Below are positions 60,388 through 64,000 of a stretch of DNA of 64,000 nucleotides, piece by piece; position 1 is the first letter of the stretch; the number at the start of each line of letters is the position of its first letter. A program made the translations under genes and the position numbers. Below the pieces are notes generated by a model. It saw only the letters and a list, made by a program, of their open reading frames with translations, was not told the DNA's origin and did not search any database. Source of the stretch: Allium sativum. Its lineage: Eukaryota > Streptophyta > Magnoliopsida > Asparagales > Amaryllidaceae. The stretch is from contig CM060915.1 in the NCBI GenBank assembly GCA_030737875.1, positions 358,791,863 through 358,855,862 on the forward strand. Reading direction: 5' to 3'.

Positions 60388-62586
60388 AGTTAACGATTAA
60401 AACTAAGTGGAGTTTTAATGAATCTTTAATTAGATTGAAATGGTCGAGAATGGAGTATCACCAGTTTTGCTCCAGGCGATAGTTAAATCTTTAATTAGAT
60501 TTGAACGTGAAATGGTAATTGAATTTACCAATAACACCATGGTGTTAGATATGAAGTATTACCAGTTTTACTTCATGGGATGAATAGGTTGGGATTGGGA
60601 AAAATTAAAACAAATGGTTACTTCGGTAAGGTTCGTTAATCCCGACTAGTTGAATCAAAATTCAAAAAATAGATTAAAGAATAAATTCAAGAAATTTATC
60701 TTGGATAAAATTAATGGGAACCTTTCCCTATGAATGTGAAATTTAGAAACTAACTGTCGGTTAGCTAAGCAGAATGGTTTTCTGGATATTGATCTGATGT
60801 TGGTTTCGGCCTTCGGGGTTAATAATTGGGGAATTATTCTCTTGATTAATTTACGGTTAGTAACTAATGAATTGGAATGAGGCGTATGTTGTGTTTATGT
60901 AACATTTATTTTTAATATACGCGGGTTGTTCGGAAAGGCCGGGTTTATACCCATTCTGAATAACCGATTCGACGATATGTCGAAGATGAAGACGGTGGTT
61001 GAAGACCGAAAGTCTTCACATCGTTTGGATAATTACCGACGATCCTGATTGGGCTGTACACCCAAGAGGATGGAAATAGTTGGTGGTCGTCCAGACGTAC
61101 TTGGAGATGGATGGATATGCGAGGAAGGTGCCTCCGGTTTCGTTCAGACCCAGAACGGACTTGTAAATGGATAGTGTGTCTGACGTTGTATTCCTTTATA
61201 CTGTATTGGTGATCTCTGCTAAATATATATCTGTTTGGTGGCAGAGAATTTATTCTCTTGCTATACACCCTTCTCTGGGACGTACGAGCCTAGAGGTTAT
61301 ATATTGGCAGAAATCAGTGGTACAGTATGGACTGACAATGTGGCATGCTGAGTTGCATGGATTAAGGCTTTTGTTGAAAAGCAAAGTCTTGTGGTTGATG
61401 ATCAAAGCACGGCCTTGTGTGGCGTAGCTTTGTGTAACGTTGATTCGCGAGTATCACACCCGGTATGAACTAAAAACGGGAGATGGACATCAGGGAGGAC
61501 ATGCGTTTCTTTCTAGTTAGGAGTGGCGTCAGTGCTTGAACTGGCTGACGAGTTTGACTCATGTGGATGTTGCTTATTATTACTTGCTGAAAAGCGAGGC
61601 GCCTCGTGATATCGGTTTCGGCCGATGCTTCTGGTCGGCTAACGGGCCAGGCTTACGCCCCAAAGGGCGGAGAAACGTAGTGTTCAGGCATAATAATCCA
61701 CATCGGTGGACCGGCCCTGACGATCCAAGGCTTGTTTGCGTGCTTGCCTGAGACTCGGACTAGACAGTCTCGAATCGGTGAGGATCTTGCCCCTAGCCTC
61801 GGTTCATACCATAAATGATAACCCAACTTCCAATACGACATTTCGGTTTTGATTGTAAACTTATATATGGCGACATAGTGGTATGGGTCATTCATGCCGT
61901 CTATGATTGATACTTATGATTTGAAGTTGTTTTATACACTATGCACTTACAATAGTATCAAATAATCTGTTTTAAACGTATCAAGCATTCTTTGGCTGTT
62001 ATAAGGGAAAACCCTATCCCCCGGCTTGCGTTGCATTGTGTGATAGGACCTGGGTCTTATAACAGCTTCATTTTTCTTTATTTAGCATTGTGCTGTTTGT
62101 TTTATGCACTGGTATTCTTGGGAGGAAACCCGTTCCGTGTTATACGGCGTGGTCCCTTGATTTACCTAACTTTAAAATAAAGAATTAATAACTGTTTTAG
62201 TTCTCACACCAGTCCCATGACTGACCTGGAGTTTATTGTTTTAACCTAAACTCTGGGTGCCCTTATTTTGACACGGGCAGCTAGTAGTTTTGGTTTTGCA
62301 GATTTATATTCACAGGATCCTGGTTTACAGCTGGAACGATATCCGGAAAGCTTTGTATCCGTATATCTACTTCTAGTTGTGTATTGTATTATTTTCCACT
62401 GCGATGTATTTAAATGTAATCTCTGATATTTTCTGTGTAATATTTATTCATTTATACTCGGTATATTCTTGTAATCTGATGCATTGTTGTAATATACAAG
62501 GAAATGTTCTTTTGTATGCGTTCTGTTGTGGCTTGTTCTCGAACTATCCGACACTTTCCTTTACGGGGAAGTCACGGGTTTTTACA

Positions 62587-62591
62587 ATTGA
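62587..62591. repeat. Target site duplication ATTGA (right) of element A
   Basis: Second copy of ATTGA, directly after the terminal CA. Confidence 0.95.
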
Positions 62592-64000
62592 TATCTATCG
62601 ATGTATAACCTCTAAGCTCGTACGTCTCAGAGAAGGGCGTTAAGCAAGAGAATAAATTCTCCGCCGCCAAACAGATATATATTTAACAGAAATCAATCAA
62701 CACAGAATAAAATCCAATGTCAGACACACAATCCATTTACAAGTTCGTTCTGGATCTGAACGAAACCGGAGGCACTTTCCTCGCATATCCATCGATCTCC
62801 AAGTACGTCTGGACGATCACCAACTGATTCCCTCATCTTGGGTGTACAACCCAATCTAGATCATCAGTAATCACCCAAACGATGTGAAGACTTCCGGTCT
62901 TCAACCACCGTCTTCATCTTCGACATATCGTCGAATCGGTTATTCAGAATGGGTATAAACCCGGCCTTTCCGAACAATCCGCGTATATAGTAAACAAATG
63001 TTACACAAACACAACATACGCCTCATTCCAATTCATTAGTCACTAACCTTAAATCAGTAAGAGAGCAATTCCCCAAATATTAACCCCGAAGGCCGAAACC
63101 AACATCAGATCAATACCCAGGAAACCATTCTTCTTAGCTAACCTACAACTAGTTTCTAAATTTCATATTCTTAGGGAAAGGTTCCCATTAATTTTATCCA
63201 AGATAAATTCTTTAAAATTTATTCTTTAATCTTCCATTGGATGTCATATCAAACCAAATTATGGTTTTCCAAACTAGTCGAGATTAGCGAACCATACCGA
63301 AGTAATTATTTATTTTATTTCCCAATCCCAACCTATTCATCCCATGAAGCAAAACTGGTAATACTCCACATCTAACACCACAGTGTTATCGGTAAAATTA
63401 ATTACCATTTCATGTTCAAATCTAATTAAAGATTTAACTATCGCTTTGGAGCAAAACTAGTAATACTCCATTCTCGCTCATTTTCCAAATTTGATAATTA
63501 ACATTATCAATTCACATTTCAATCTAATTGCAGATTCATTAAAACTCCTTTTTCTGGGTTAAAGAACTAATGTCATTTAAAACACTGTTCACGATAAACC
63601 TAAATCACATTCTATTTATTTATCGGGTTAAAGAATAAGTGTCATTTAAAACACCCTTCACGATAAACCCACCAATCAATTCTATTTACAACCCATTTCA
63701 AATCCAATTTATTTATTTAAAAATAAATGGGTTTTAATTTTAGTTCAAAACTAGTTCCTTTCGATAAAAATCTATTTTTATCTTTTCAAATATGGAGTTT
63801 TTCATCCCAATTTTTCCCCAAATCATTTCTTATGATTTTACACAAATTATTACTATTTTTAATAATTTTATCAAGGCCCGTACAGTCGATTTCCATCAAC
63901 GGCCAACGAACTGCACTTACAGCGACCTTTTCCAAATTGGATTTGGACGTATTTCCAAATCCAACTGTTAGATTTCAAATTTCTAATATTCGTTAGAAAG
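62587..64000 (-). mobile_element. Old giant LTR (family A relative), right part
   Basis: Continues the minus-strand LTR interrupted at 37054: joining 37054 to 62592 restores colinearity with 1-1200 and with about 40900-42700 reversed. It runs off the window end. Two of the three stem-loops are visible inverted at about 63545-63600 and 63625-63670. The frame 63727-63996 is the antisense of an LTR A segment (40937-41140), not a gene. Confidence 0.9.

Larger units (their letters stand above)
37055..62586 (+). mobile_element. Element A: giant-LTR LARD, interrupted by element B
   Basis: A complete LTR retrotransposon derivative flanked by ATTGA duplications. The left LTR is 37055-43472 plus 54274-54724 (6,869 bp without the insertion), the interior 54725-55761 (1,037 bp), and the right LTR 55762-62586 (6,825 bp). 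Both LTRs begin TGTAACAACCC and end TTTTTACA. The interior retains a primer binding site and polypurine tract but no protein domain. LTRs differ by about 1% (ten differences counted in the first 900 bp), plus length changes in a C run and a minisatellite. It must rely on proteins from another element. Confidence 0.95.
55762..62586 (+). mobile_element. Right LTR of element A (uninterrupted, 6,825 bp)
   Basis: The intact reference copy of this LTR. Contains the C run near 56693, GC-rich block 56750-57128, donor-like GT at 57129, the 34-bp minisatellite, the 97-bp array, the three hairpins, the acceptor-like AG at 62300-62301 and terminal TTTTTACA. Very long for any LTR. Confidence 0.95.

Noticed and set aside
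63727..63996. 89-aa plus-strand ORF at the window end
   Set aside because: It is the antisense of an LTR A segment also present at 40937-41140 and 59594-59797, and varies with LTR divergence.

Overview
This is plant nuclear DNA, very probably from a eudicot. It is AT-rich intergenic sequence packed with LTR retrotransposons, and it holds one convincing host gene: a two-exon UDP-glycosyltransferase of the UGT74 type (5931-7861, + strand, 456 aa predicted) with canonical GT-AG splice sites. No bacterial, organellar, rRNA or tRNA features were seen. The species cannot be named from the sequence.

Layout: 1-2397 is the 3' part of a giant LTR. 2701-2979 is a hAT-type MITE. 4417-4752 holds TC/TG and AT microsatellites. 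5931-7861 is the UGT gene. 8790-19252 is a minus-strand element with a 5.97-kb LTR, a 1.5-kb non-coding interior and a truncated second LTR. About 19641-27895 is a decayed minus-strand Ty3/gypsy chromovirus with recognisable gag, protease, RT, RNase H, integrase and chromodomain remnants. 31190 to about 35000 is a gag-only Ty1/copia (Sirevirus-like) remnant. 35820-64000 is a three-level nest. An old minus-strand giant LTR (35820-37054 and 62587-64000) is interrupted by element A (37055-62586, TSD ATTGA). Element A has 6.8-kb LTRs around a 1.04-kb interior, and its left LTR is interrupted by element B (43473-54268, TSD CGTTC), which has 4.4-kb LTRs around a 1.96-kb interior.

The notable biology is this group of LARD-like non-autonomous elements with giant LTRs and almost no interior. 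All keep a tRNA-iMet-type primer binding site and a polypurine tract with chromovirus-like flanking sequence. B still carries an RT scrap followed closely by an integrase scrap. The LTRs look like non-coding genes: a TATA box, a short exon-like block, a splice-donor-like site, a long AT-rich stretch with hairpin and minisatellite arrays, and an acceptor-like site near the 3' end. B's LTRs are almost identical, which implies a very recent insertion. The decayed chromovirus shows what an autonomous helper might once have looked like, but it is itself dead. All readings were made by eye; divergence figures are rough counts.
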